This document shows, piece after piece, positions 34,588 to 45,776 of a stretch of 64,000 nucleotides of DNA. The notes beneath the pieces are model-generated. The model searched no databases and was not told where the DNA came from. It was given only the letters and a program-made list of their open reading frames with translations. This stretch comes from Lineolata rhizophorae (Eukaryota; Ascomycota; Dothideomycetes; Lineolatales; Lineolataceae). Within the stretch, counting starts at the first letter, position 1. Each line of letters opens with the position of its first letter. The stretch spans positions 3,032 through 67,031 of the forward strand of contig MU001675.1 of NCBI GenBank assembly GCA_010093515.1, given 5' to 3'. The translations under genes were made by a program, and so were the position numbers.

Positions 34588-37398
34588 CTACATGCTCCCA
34601 CTTCTGCTCACACTCCTGCTACCGCTACTCATGCCTTCCTCATCCCCACCTCTGCCGTAACCTCCTCCTATCTTGCCGACGCCGAATACACCAGCGCACC
34701 AGTCCGAAAATAGATCCGGATCCCAAATACCGTCCTCTCTCCCCTTACCTTTCGCCTGCTCCAACTTTTTCATCCCGGCTCCACGCTTGTTCCCCTCCCC
34801 TTGCTCTCTACGCTGTACAAATTCCTCGTAGCGCTCCACGGTGAGGTCCATGACTGCCGCCACCAAGGTTTCTTTGGTCCGTCTATCCTCGAGGTACTCG
34901 TCCAGCTTCTTCCTCAAAAATGGCACCTGCGTTTCGACCTCACTCCTCACCGCTGCCACTGCCGTCGTTGGATTGAATCCCTTATATTCCGTCTTACCTT
35001 TTGCGACACTCCCGGTCATTCGGTTCGCGAAACCGCCAGTGAAGTCGTTGATAACGGTGCGCAAACGCCCGTCCAGCTCCGCCTTGGCATCCAGCATATT
35101 CTCCACGACGCGGGGCATCAACTTTCCACCCAGAACCAGCCGGACTAGGTTTGCCGGGTTGAAGAGGCCACCGCGCTCGCGCAGCTCCCAGAAAGTGTTG
35201 GTCGCGGTCGTAAAGTCGAAGCCAACCTCTGGCGTCACGAATTCGATGTCGAATGTAACGATCTGCTGTTTGAGGAGTAACAAATGGCGGATCAGGAAGA
35301 GTTGTGCGTCGGTTGGCGAGTGGCGCTTGGCGATTTGCGCCGCGGCCGTGTTGAAGGAAAGCACTGTCTGGTGGACGATCTGGTGGGCGAGGTCATCGAA
35401 GACGGTGCTGTTAACGAGTCGATATATGCGGCTAAGGAGCCAAATGGCCTTGCGCAGAGTGGGGTACCAGCCGGCATAAGCGGCTTCTGTGTCAAGGATC
35501 GTTTGGGCGCCGTCTTCGGCCTCAATAACAATAGATCTATGAGGCATGCTGGTTCCGTTGCTCTTCTTCCCTGAAAGGACCGGACCCTTAGGTCTCTCGG
35601 CATGGGTAGCTGCCTGCTGCTTGTTCCCAGCAGGATATTCGAGATCGTCTGGCTTCGGCTTATAGTACTCGATATCATCTCTAATAACGGCCAAAGCAAG
35701 GAAAACCAGGCGGGTTTGCGCGTCAGCTAGCGCAGGACGAATCAGGGCCGAGAAGTCGAGTTTACGGACGGGCTCGTCCAGAAGGACTTCCTCCTCATCA
35801 TCTTCGTCGTCCTCCATATAACGGGTTTGGATGAGCGCGCAGAGTTCGCACAGCTTCAGCAGTTGAGTTTCGTGAATTGTGTGGGGTCGAAGGTGGTCGT
35901 ACAAGGGCTCACATATGGCCTCGAGAAAGTCGTACAAAGCGCCATCAGTCGTGAACCATTCTCCCCATAAGTCATATTCATCCAGACAGATGCCCCGAAT
36001 GTAGCTGATGCAACTCCGGGCAAACGCAACGAGATCCTTGGCCGTGCTCGGCGCCATGGCGATTTCGTTCATCTTCTTTGCAATGATGGGAAGTATAAGC
36101 CTGCCTCTGGTGGCCGAGTAACTTTGATAGAGTTCATTCATCAACGACTGATATTCCGCTTCTGCTCCCAGTTCCGCACCGGCAGGGAGGACGGCGCGTT
36201 TCTGTATTTCCATCCCGACCCGCTTCATTTCAGGGGCACCCACGCGGAATTTGGCGTAGAGTAGCGCGGACATGGTGGTGTCGTTGAGCTGACGATCGGC
36301 GATACGTCTCGACACGTCAGCCGCTGTCTCGCGGAGAGTGTTGGTGAAATGGACGCGAATAAGGGTCAGTGCTCGAGTTAGGAGAAGCCTGTAACGGGAT
36401 CGGTAGGTGGCGGACTCGAGGTGATTCGGCTAGATGAGTTAGCACCGGCGGTTTGCCACAGGCGACGAAAGATTTGCGTACATGATTCTGCATGTAGTCG
36501 ACGCAATTATCCAGGTTGGAGAGCATCTCGGAATACTCCCTGCTCCGAACAAAGTTGCCCGCGCCTGGCGCGTTGAGCTTCCGCGTGATAGGCTCGAGGT
36601 AATTGTAGTATTGTAAGTTTTCCGCAATGTCGTCCGCCAGCGCTGAGATGCGCTTTTGGTCCGACAGCACACCCTCGCACTGCTCCTGGAAGGCCGCCGT
36701 TTGCGCGTCGACCGCTTTGAAGGAGTCGGAGAGCGACGTAAGGATGTCGAGGGATGACGTGGTGCTCGCAAGAAGGGAATCCAGATGCGACTCAGCCAAA
36801 CGGAGCTGGTCCAGGTAAAGACTGTGGATACATCAACACTACTATTTTCTTCTGAATCCTCACGACCAAGGGTACCGACTGATATTCGGTATGGCTAGCG
36901 TCCACCAGCCCGTCGGACACGCCGGCATACCAGTCCCCAAAGTCGAGCTCCGACTTTAGGTCTTTCAGCTCCTTCGTCTTGGGCCTCCTCTTGCGCTGCT
37001 CGAATTGGTCCAGGCGGTCGCGCCTCTCCAGGGCCGCCTTCTCCTTGCGCAGGTGGGAGCGCACGATATCGTAGAAGTCGCTGTAGGACTTAGCCCGCCG
37101 CGCGACGGTCGCGGGCGGCGGCGCCGGAAAGGCATTAGCCTGGTGCAGCAGCGCTTTGATGCCGTCTACGGGCGCTGTATCGGCCTGGCTCCCAGCCTCC
37201 TGCGGTTGCGCGTCAGTACAAATGGCCTCTCGGCAGGAGGCCCAAACGGCGGAATTGGCAGCCCGTGGGCAGGCGAACGCTTACATTGGGCTGCTGGAGC
37301 AGCGAGGTACGGCGGCGGCGGCCGGAGCGAACCTGGGAAGGCACATCGACGGTCGACTTGGAGGCGAAGGGATTGTACCAGGCATGGTCCTCGTACAT
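34588..37398 (-). CDS. COG3: Conserved oligomeric Golgi complex subunit 3 (Sec34)
   Basis: Subunit 3 of the COG tethering complex, which recaptures retrograde vesicles at the Golgi; 871 residues. Exons on the minus strand are 37398-37285, 37199-36880, 36821-36482 and 36429-34588. The start gives MYEDHAWYNPFASK, the usual fungal N-terminus, followed by LLQQPN joined to a linker and SYSDFYDIVRSHLRKEK. Exon 3 opens with the YLDQLRLAESHLDSLL coiled coil of the Sec34 domain, and ITRKLNAPG follows. Exon 4 carries ADRQLNDTTMSALLYAKFRVGA and the helical C-terminal legs. The exon 2/3 donor (GTCGGT at 36879) is weak, but it is the only one that restores frame. The tail is a Gly/Ser-rich stretch. Confidence 0.92.
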
Positions 37399-37838
37399 GG
37401 TGGTGGAGGCAGTGGAGCATTTCCAAGCACGAGCGCCAGGGCAACGGTGGCAGCAGGTGGTTCGGCGCCGCGCACCTTGGCCGGGCCGGCGGCGTTAAAA
37501 ACCGCTATTCTGGGCGCCACAGCAGCTGTGCGCCACACCGGCCCGGGGCTGGGAGCTCTCTCGTCGCGGCTCAATGACGTTCTAGACTTCCCTCTCACCA
37601 CCCCGTCCGCGTCTCCGCATCCGTCCGTCGTCGCCGTCTTCCGCCTCTCGAGCCTGCGACGTCACTCGATCCAGTTGCGCGACCGGCCTGGCCGCCAACC
37701 CTTATGCCACCCGCGGCAGGCTCCATCTTCCCAGCGGTGGCCTGAGGACGATCACGCTTGTCCCGCCTTCCCGCTCGGCCCGCACGACAGCGTCGCTCGA
37801 CGCTTGCTCCTGCGCGCTTTCCGCCTCCAACTACCATC

Positions 37839-39689
37839 ATGATGGCACAATCCCTTCCCCGCGCGGCGCCGCGCGGCGCCCAATCTTTCTTTCACCTCTC
37901 CCGCTGCCACCTCTCGACCCGCACGCGCCGCAGCGCCGATGGCTTCGCCCGGACCGCCACGTCGTCCGCCTACGCCGCCCGCCGCCAGCAGCACTTTGTC
38001 CGCTCCATCCTCTTCGTCGCCATCGCGGGCGGCCTCGCGACGTCGTACCAATGGTTCTCGCACGGGACCTTCTTCCGCGACGTCCACGCCGAGGCGCCGC
38101 CGTCCCCGGCCGTGACTCCGGGCGCCGAGGCCGCCTTCGAGAAGCCCCGCCGGAAGGCCGCAACCAAGGAGGAGAACCGCGACATCCTCAGCAGCCAGCA
38201 CCTGCAGGTCAAGCGCAGCTGGGAGAGCCCGGGCGTGTATGCGTGGGGGTCCAACATGGGTAAGGTGGTGGCCCCAGAGTCGGACGAAGGCACCGTCAAG
38301 GCGCCGCGGCGCATTGCGGCCTTTGATGGCGTCTTGCTGCGCGACCTGAAGCTAGCGCGGGATTTTGGTGCCGCCGTCGACGAGGAGGGCGACCTCCTGC
38401 AATGGGGCGCGGCCTTTATGTCGGACGGGGGCGCCAAGCCAGAGCCGGAGGCCACGCTCAAGGGCAAGAAGCTGACCTCCATCTCCATCTCGGCCGACCG
38501 AATAATCGGCCTGAGTGGCGATGGTCGCGTCTACAGCGTCGCGGTCAACCGCGCCGAGCAGGAGTCGGGCCCCAAGCCCGTCGAGGACTCGTGGCTGCCC
38601 TTCTGGAGCTCCCGCTCGGCGGTCAGCTACCGCCAGCTGCGGCCGCGCAACCTCGGCTGGGGCGAGAAGGTAACGGCCATAGCGGGCGGCCAGGAGCACG
38701 TGCTGCTGCTGACGAGCCACGGGCGCGTCTTCAGCGCCGCCGCCAGCGGCGAGAGCTACCCCAAGCGCGGCCAGCTGGGCGTGCCCGGCCTCACGTGGCT
38801 AAGTCGGCCCGAGGGCCCCTTCGACGCCTGCCACGAGCTAACGACGCTGAAAGGGTTCGACATCGTGCGCGTGGCGGCCGGCGACTACCACTCGCTCGTG
38901 CTGGACCGCGAGGGCCGCGTCTTCAGCTTCGGCGACAACCAGTTCGGCCAGCTAGGCATCGAGACGGATGCCGAGTCCTCGATGGTGGATGCACCATCGC
39001 TGATCCCGCTGCACAGGCTGTACCCACCGTCGTCGAATCTGCGCGCTCGCGTCACCGGCCTCGCGGCCGGCGGCAACAACACGTTCTTCACGGTCGATAC
39101 GACTCGTGTTGAAGGCGCTGGCGATTCAAAATCCAATCTTCGCGCGCAACGTGAAATCGGGCGCGTAACCGCAGACGTGTGGGCGTGTGGCCAGGGTATC
39201 ACCGGCGCCTTGGGCAATGGGCGGTGGACGCACGTGCAGAGCACTCCCATCAAGGTAGGTGCTCTCAGTGGGCTATTCGAATACGACGACAAGACGCAGC
39301 GGCCGAGCCCTATCCGATTGGCGCGATTCAGCGTCGGCGCGACGCACGTGGCGGCCGTCATGGACAACCTAACGAGCACAGCGGTTGACTCGGTCGGGGG
39401 TAAGGGTGGCGGCGGTGAGAACGACATCAATTGGGGCGCCGACGTCCTATTTTGGGGCGGCAACGAGTTCTTCCAGCTGGGCACCGGCAAGCGTAACAAC
39501 GTATCGAACCCGACGTATATCCAGGCGTTAGACGAGGCCGCGGAGCGCAAGATCAGGGGCAAGGAGCGAGAGCAACACCGGTTCCAGATCACGCCGAGGA
39601 AGAAGGTCAAGGTCGGTGGGCGACTGGTAAGCATGGAGCAGAGGGTCGTCTGCGGGGATGGCGTCACAGCAGTGTATTCGGCAGTGTAA
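37839..39689 (+). CDS. FMP25: Fmp25-like mitochondrial RCC1-repeat protein
   Basis: A 616-residue mitochondrial inner-membrane protein with RCC1-like repeats, orthologous to yeast Fmp25, which is linked to assembly of respiratory complex III. The first 45 residues are rich in Arg, Ser and Ala with no acidic residues at the start, as in a matrix-targeting presequence. A single membrane segment follows (SILFVAIAGGLATSYQWF). RCC1-type blades include YAWGSNMGKV, FSFGDNQFGQLGIE, WACGQGITGALGNGRW and FWGGNEFFQLGTG. Single exon. I use the tandem ATG at 37839; the frame is open further upstream but has no ATG there. Confidence 0.92.
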   Translation: MMAQSLPRAAPRGAQSFFHLSRCHLSTRTRRSADGFARTATSSAYAARRQQHFVRSILFVAIAGGLATSYQWFSHGTFFRDVHAEAPPSPAVTPGAEAAFEKPRRKAATKEENRDILSSQHLQVKRSWESPGVYAWGSNMGKVVAPESDEGTVKAPRRIAAFDGVLLRDLKLARDFGAAVDEEGDLLQWGAAFMSDGGAKPEPEATLKGKKLTSISISADRIIGLSGDGRVYSVAVNRAEQESGPKPVEDSWLPFWSSRSAVSYRQLRPRNLGWGEKVTAIAGGQEHVLLLTSHGRVFSAAASGESYPKRGQLGVPGLTWLSRPEGPFDACHELTTLKGFDIVRVAAGDYHSLVLDREGRVFSFGDNQFGQLGIETDAESSMVDAPSLIPLHRLYPPSSNLRARVTGLAAGGNNTFFTVDTTRVEGAGDSKSNLRAQREIGRVTADVWACGQGITGALGNGRWTHVQSTPIKVGALSGLFEYDDKTQRPSPIRLARFSVGATHVAAVMDNLTSTAVDSVGGKGGGGENDINWGADVLFWGGNEFFQLGTGKRNNVSNPTYIQALDEAAERKIRGKEREQHRFQITPRKKVKVGGRLVSMEQRVVCGDGVTAVYSAV

Positions 39690-40410
39690 TTCCGGATGAT
39701 GGTGGCTCAAAAAGCTGTGCGTATAGGTCTATTCCGCTCTTTTCGAGGCCCGATCTTCAGGCGTTTTTTCCCAGGCTCGCTGTATATATTTGATTGGTTT
39801 TAAGAGGACAAAACCGAGAGCTGAGGTTATAGCTGCTATAGGGCGGCCAAGGATGACATTGTCTACCAGTTGAAGAATGAGGAGTTTAATTGAATGAAGA
39901 TAATCAACAGAGTAGAGGAGTAAGCTATAGTGACTTCAACCATCTACCCAGTCAGATGTATTGACCCGCTGCCAAGGCCATGTCACTAGTCGAATTTCCT
40001 ATTATTAAAGTCATAGGCTACGCATCATCTCCACGATCAAGTTAGGTTCGCACATCCGAGACATGCACAATACTGTTATCTTGGCTTCTACGCAGTTCAA
40101 AATACACCTGTAACCTAGACAATTCCGATTTATGCACCTGGTTAAACAGAGCACTACTCCAGTCGCCCTCCACATAGCAGAGGACTACAAGTTGAACAGT
40201 AAATCCTCCAAAATCCGAAAACAAGTAACTCCGTATGCTCTAAAGCTCTTAAGATCCTAAGCAAGCGTTGAGGCTCTTGCCCGACAAACCTTTTGGTTGA
40301 ACCTCGCTCGAACTGCTAAACCAAAACACCAAACCCGTATTTGCAAAATGCACTGCACTTCCGAAATGCCATCCCCGCTAAGCTTCAAACATTCTCACTG
40401 CGCCGCTTGC
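39690..40410. other. Convergent intergenic region
   Basis: AT-rich 0.7 kb holding two 3' ends; no gene seen. Confidence 0.5.
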
Positions 40411-42000
40411 TTAGACCGGTAGAGGGAAGGCGCCCGCCCACGCAGCCACCTCAGCCTTCAAGTCAGCCAGCTCCTTGACCTCACCACTCGCCACCTTGGC
40501 CTTGAAATCCTTGAGCTTGTTCGCCTCCTTGGGCAGTTCGCCCTGGACCTTCTTGGTCAGCTTGATGCAGGCATCGATGTAGCGCGCAATGCGCTTGAAG
40601 TCCTCCTCGCCCATACCGCGGCTGGTCATGGCTGGCGCGCCGATGCGAATGCCGCACGGTGTCAGTGCCGATTTGTCGCCTGGCGTCGTGTTCTTATTGC
40701 AGGCAATATTGATCTGCTCCAGCACGGCCTCGACTCGAGCGCCGTCGAGCGACTGCGGCTTCAAGTCAAGGAGCACCATGTGGTTATCCGTGCCGCCCGT
40801 GACGAGCCTATAGCCGAGCTTGGTAAGCTCCTCCCCAAACGCCTTAGCATTCTTGATGACCTGCTGCTGGTACTGCTTGAACTCGGGCATCATGGTCTGC
40901 TTAAGCGCGACGGAAAGGGCAGTGATTGTATGGTTGTGGGGACCACCCTGGTGGCCGGGGAAGACAGAGAAGTTGATAGGACCTTCGAGATCGTACATGA
41001 TCTCCTTGCCGGTCTTGGGATCCGTCGAACGAACACCCTTGCGGAAGAAGATCATGGCGCCGCGCGGGCCGCGCAGAGATTTGTGGGTAGTCGTGGTGAC
41101 GACGTCACAATATTCGAAAGGAGACTTGTTCACGCCCGCTGCGATGAGCCCAGAGATGTGCGCCATATCCATCATCAGATATGCCCCAGCCTTGTCGGCG
41201 ATCTGGCGCATGCGAGGGTAGTCGATCTCTCGGCAATAAGCCGAAGTGCCGGCGACGATTAGTTTCGGGCGATACAGCAAGGCGTTTTCTTCGAGCTTGT
41301 CATAGTCAATCAGGCCAGTCTCGAGGTTCACACGGTAGGGGAGGTTTTCAAAATAAGTTGACACGGCAGAGATCCTATAGAAGCGGTTAGCGTTGGCGCA
41401 AGAAGGCCCAATGACGAGAGCTATCCTTACTTCTTGGATGGCGTCTGGTAGCCGTGGCTCAAGTGGCCACCATGCGGCAGGTCCAAACCCATCATCCGCT
41501 CATGCGGCCTCATGAGCGCCTGGTACACCTGGAGATTCGCGGGGCTTCCGCTAAGCGGCTGCACATTGACACCCCATTTCTGGTCGTCAAGGCCAAACGC
41601 TTGCAGCGCGCGCTTCTGACAAAGCAGCTCGATCTCGTCGATGTGTTCATTGCCGCCGTAGTAGCGTGCACCAGGGTAGCCCTCGGAGTACTTGTTGGAC
41701 ATGCACGAACCGAGAGCATCGTACACGGCGCGCGAGGTGACGTTCTCGGAGGCGATGAGCAGGATGGACTCCTTCTGGCGCTTGATCTCCTTTTTCTATT
41801 TGAGGTGAGCACGAGCATGGCAACAGAAGTGCGTTCTTTCCACAAGAGCATACCATAATTTCAGCCACCTCCGGATCGGTGTCAGCCAGCGACCTCTCCA
41901 TAAGCTGCACGCAGCTGTTAGCTGGCTTGTCCTAAGCGGTGACAGGCAATGGGATACTGCTCACGTCCTGGTGGGACTTGGGAAGGGCGTAACTCGACAT
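40411..42000 (-). CDS. Serine hydroxymethyltransferase, cytosolic type
   Basis: PLP enzyme interconverting serine + THF and glycine + 5,10-methylene-THF, the main entry of one-carbon units. It has 471 residues, the usual length of the cytosolic form. Exons on the minus strand are 42000-41965 (36 nt), 41904-41854 (51 nt), 41795-41431 and 41374-40411. The spliced start is [20 protein letters not shown], with no presequence, so cytosolic. Signatures include [45 protein letters not shown] and the PLP lysine in [15 protein letters not shown] (Lys249). [12 protein letters not shown] and [19 protein letters not shown] bind folate and substrate carboxylate. No interruptions. Confidence 0.96.
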
Positions 42001-42530
42001 CACGAACTACCACGTCGACTAGGTTGCTGCTGTGAGTCCTGACGAGAGTCCTGGGAGCAATTGAGAGGGTGCGCAGGTCTGAGCTGGCGAAGTTGGGGAT
42101 TTTGCAGAAGCCAAAGAGTTTTCTGTGACTCGCTAGAAAAGTTTCGCCCGATTGCGGCGGGGCGCGCGGCATGACGCGAGGCGACAGGCCCCGCAACCAA
42201 TGAACGCACCCGGGGGGAGCTTGGGACCACCAGCCCCCTGGTGTCGGCCATGCTTCGACTCGAGAATTCAGTCGGTCCAATCCGTTTTGCAACCTCAGTT
42301 GCGGATGTCAATTTGAGCTGGTAAAATACACGCCAGAGCGCCCTGCTATACAAAGAAGACGTAGGTTTTCGGGTTATAGTCTGCCAGCATGCTTTTTCAA
42401 GAGCTCACCCGAAAACCCCAAACCGTTGCGCCCTGGAAGTGACCCCGCCCGTAATTCTACAGCATATTACGCAGTTCTTCTTCGGATCAAAGCCAGTCGA
42501 AGAGCCAGATTCTGGATTCTTCTGGATTCA
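42001..42530. other. SHMT upstream region
   Basis: 0.5 kb between UNG1 and SHMT on the same strand. No gene is seen; the frame 41918-42292 is not conserved-looking. Confidence 0.5.
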
Positions 42531-43554
42531 TCAAACGCCAGCAACCTCCGGAGGCACGTTCAGGTTCCAATCGATCTCCGCATCCTTACCATACCGCTTG
42601 ACAAGCCATTCGTTGGTCTTCTTAAAGTGTCCGCAATCCATCTAAGGCACTCGCGGTCAGTGAATTGCAGTCATAAGCTAGAAGGAGTTCAGCTTACAAA
42701 TCCCTTGTGCGCACTCAGCGGGCTAGGGTGCACGCTCTTCAAAACCAGATGCTTCTCCGTGTCCACTTTCTGAACCCTCTTCTGGGCCGGGGATCCCCAG
42801 GCCAAGAACACGACGCCGTTAGTGCGCACCTTAGTGACAATCTCAATCACCTTTTGAGTGAACCGCTCCCAGCCGCGATTCGCGTGGCTGTTCGACGACC
42901 CCCTCTCCACAGTCAAACACGTGTTCAGGAGCAGCACGCCGCGGTCGGCCCATGGCGTAAGGAGGCCGCCCTGCTTGGGAGGAGGCTGAAACGACGGGTA
43001 GTCCTTGGAGAGCGCTTTGTAGATGTTCTGGAGCGAGGGAGGAGCGGGGGTCGGAGGCCGGACAGAGAAGCACATCCCATGAGCCTGGTTGGGGTTGATG
43101 TAGGGGTCCTGGCCGATGACGACGACCTTAACGGTATTGAGGGGTGTATGGCGGGACCTAGAAAGTAGTCCCGGTGAGCAGGAAGCTCGACAAAAAGAAT
43201 CGAGACAGTCTGAGTCGGAGCTTACCAGCTGTATACGTCCGGCAAGGGGGGGTAGATGGTCTTGCGGGCATCCTTCTCCTTCTTTATGAATCGTTTCAGG
43301 TCGAGAAACTCGGGAGTCAGCATTTCCTCTTTCAAGTGCTTGAACCAGCTCTCGTGGAGCGTGTCGATTTCAAGCTTCAGCAAGTCCTTCTGCTCGTCGG
43401 TGAGCTTGGAAACCCAGGCATTCTTGTCAAACGGGACGGACGGCTTGGCAGAAGCCTTTGGGGCGCCAAAGAAAGACGTGATGCTCCCATTGCTCTTGGA
43501 CTTTTTCGAGTCGGCCGTGGCGAGCGAGTCGGTCGACTTGCGCTTGAGGGACAT
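42531..43554 (-). CDS. UNG1: Uracil-DNA glycosylase (family 1 UNG)
   Basis: Removes uracil from DNA as the first step of base excision repair. Exons on the minus strand are 43554-43226, 43157-42698 and 42641-42531, giving 299 residues from [10 protein letters not shown]. The water-activating motif is GQDPY (residues 125-129; catalytic Asp127) and the minor-groove intercalation motif [11 protein letters not shown] ends exon 2 (253-263). [13 protein letters not shown] and [11 protein letters not shown] are core strands. Residues 1-45 are basic and include a [11 protein letters not shown] element like the RPA/PCNA-binding tail of other UNGs. An in-frame ATG at 43791 would add 79 residues with the character of a mitochondrial presequence, so two isoforms are possible. 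Confidence 0.95.
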
Positions 43555-44282
43555 GGTGCGAGTGAAGCGTCTCAAAATGAGATTGGACGGATAGATTGCG
43601 AATACTCTGGAATGAATTGAGGTTGAGTGTTTTCTTTCCGACCAGGTGGACTTGGGACGGCAGAATTGAGGACGTGACGGGATTGAAGGGGAGCGGAGGC
43701 TGATAAGGGAGCAGGCAGAAACGCGGTTCGGTGACGTTGGACGCGACGCGTCTATCACGTGTGCGAGTCGCGCTCCGGTCGCGAGACGCATGACTCGGGT
43801 ACCCGAACCCCTTTCCCCAGCCTCACAACGTCTCTACCTACGTTAGGGTTAGCCACATAGCGGCGGGGAACACGCTCCCGGTCCTTCCGATGCGGCCGTT
43901 GTGCCCTGTTGCGACCCATGGTGGCGTGGCGGGCCGAGAGTGCTAGCGAGATGTCCAGCTCCCGCTTGGCTTGGCGTCTTGGGGATGCCTGCCTACAAAG
44001 TCGACGCCAAGCCGACCGGGGACGTTTTCTCGCCAATGGGTTCGCTCGTGATGCTGCAGGGTCCATGCAGCTCTGGGTACCATGGGACTGCAGTCTGTCT
44101 AATTGCCAGAACTGGCACTCGCGGTTCCTCAACCGCGGTCCTGGGTCCCAGCTGGCCAGCTGTCTCCTCGTTCGAGAAGGCTCTATAAACACGTGTCGGG
44201 CATCCTCTCTGCCTCACGATGCCTCCTCTGCAAAATTATCTATTGCATCCAGCTTAGCTCTGGTATTCAGCGTCTTACTGGG
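43555..44282. other. Shared upstream region of UNG1 and HOP2
   Basis: 728 bp between two divergent starts. It includes the possible 79-codon N-terminal extension of UNG1 (43555-43791). No other gene is seen. Confidence 0.55.
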
Positions 44283-45412
44283 ATGGCACCCCGCAAGGAG
44301 AAAGCAGAAAAGGTCACGGCTGATGAAGGTGGAGGCTTCCATACCAATCACTGCCTTCCGTCACACATCGCTGACCATCAATCCAGCTGTTGATACAATT
44401 CTCAGCTACTTGCGTGCGCCTGCCAACTAGACTTGACCTATAACCTTCTCTGACTATAGCTCCTTTTAGGCCAGCAAAAGTCAGTGCCAAATTTGATTCT
44501 CGACTTGCCTGTACAAGGTCACATTTTGCAGTGCTCACATAACCATTCCCGGGTCCAGTCGTCCATATTCGGTTCGTTGACTAGTCCACATGGCATTTCA
44601 TACCGCTAATTGCAGGCAGGCGATCGACATATCTGCCAATCTACACAATAAAGTTACCAAAGGTCCATCTAAAAGCAAAAGGAAAAGGTACCCTCAACCT
44701 AGCTGATGCTCTGTTTAGCTGCTGCCACCAAAATCTTGAAAGACCTACATGAGAAGCAAGAAATCGAAGGACGGGCTGCGGGTTAGTTTGCTCCAAGAGG
44801 AGACAGCACTGGATCGTCTTTGGATACTTACTTCACCCAGGCAAGCAGATTGTCTACCATGCCAAGCAAGTGAGTCCCTCCCATTTTTGCTCAATTCTAC
44901 GTTACAGTAAACGAGATCCATGCCCTGACGCTGCTCAACTTAGGACCCCTCGGAAACTGCCTCTTCAGAGGAATTAGCCTCCCTAGCCTCCCGGATTAAA
45001 GAACTCCAAACTGAAACAGCCGCCTTCAAGGCCGAGGAGAAGACCCTCCGCACTTCCCTCACTGCCACCAACGCCACGCTCCCAACATGCGACCTGCGTG
45101 CCGCTGTCGCAAGCTGCGAGACCGAGATGCAGGATTTGTCGTCCCGTCTAACTTCTATACGGTCCGGAACTATCAGACCAGTGAGTGCCAAGGAAAAGAA
45201 CGGTGTCGAGGCGGAAGTCCGAAAGTGGGAGGGGATCGAGAAGAGAAGGAAGAGGATCAGCGATGAGTTGTGGGGTTTGATTGCGGAGAATGTGCCGGAG
45301 GGAACAGAGACGAAGGAGCTGAGGGTACGTGCGGGAGAAATCGATTTATCCTTTGTCTCAAGAGTATGCTCAATGCTAATGTATGCAGGAACAACTCGGG
45401 CTCGACGAGTGA
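44283..45412 (+). CDS. HOP2: Meiotic homologous-pairing protein Hop2 (TBPIP)
   Basis: Hop2 partners with Mnd1 to stimulate Dmc1/Rad51 strand invasion in meiosis. Nine exons can be placed: 44283-44328, 44387-44413, 44470-44479, 44559-44571, 44620-44662, 44719-44781, 44841-44869, 44944-45324 and 45389-45412; together 211 residues. Exons 3 and 4 are only 10 and 13 nt. With them the winged-helix start reads ILSYLRQQNRPYSAIDISAN, the family pattern; without them it cannot be made. The winged helix continues with NKVTKAAATKILKDL and GKQIVYHAKQD. A coiled coil follows in exon 8 (EELASLASRIKELQTE and onward), then KEKNGVEAEVRKWEGIEKRRKRI and the ELWGLI C-terminal segment. Donors are GTGGAG, GTGCGC, GTCAGT, GTTCGT, GTCCAT, GTTAGT, GTGAGT and GTACGT, several of them weak. 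Frame is kept through all eight joins. Confidence 0.88.
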
Positions 45413-45776
45413 TTAAAAATGGCATCCTGCAGTTGCGCCGTTTGCTCGTTGTCCACCGTAAGTGACAATATGATTGCAATGGAGGGTGAGAATAGACGGT
45501 ACACCACAGACAATTGAGCTCGGAGTTATCGAAAAAACACCTTTAACCCTAAATCATCTTCCTTTACCCAAACTGTCCCATATGTCTAGTTCAATGATAA
45601 TAAAACTGGAGAATTGTTTCATGCAAAACGGGGCGCCCCAGACCTGTATCTACATGCATAGACAGAGATGTTCCCCCACACCAGCCAGGGGTGCACGGCA
45701 GCCCATGATCAGCTCCTCCAAATATGCACCATCACATACGTCCACCTAAGATTACTAACCTGAAAATGCGATGCGC
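45413..45776. other. Convergent intergenic region
   Basis: 364 bp between the ends of HOP2 and OCT1; no gene seen. Confidence 0.5.
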
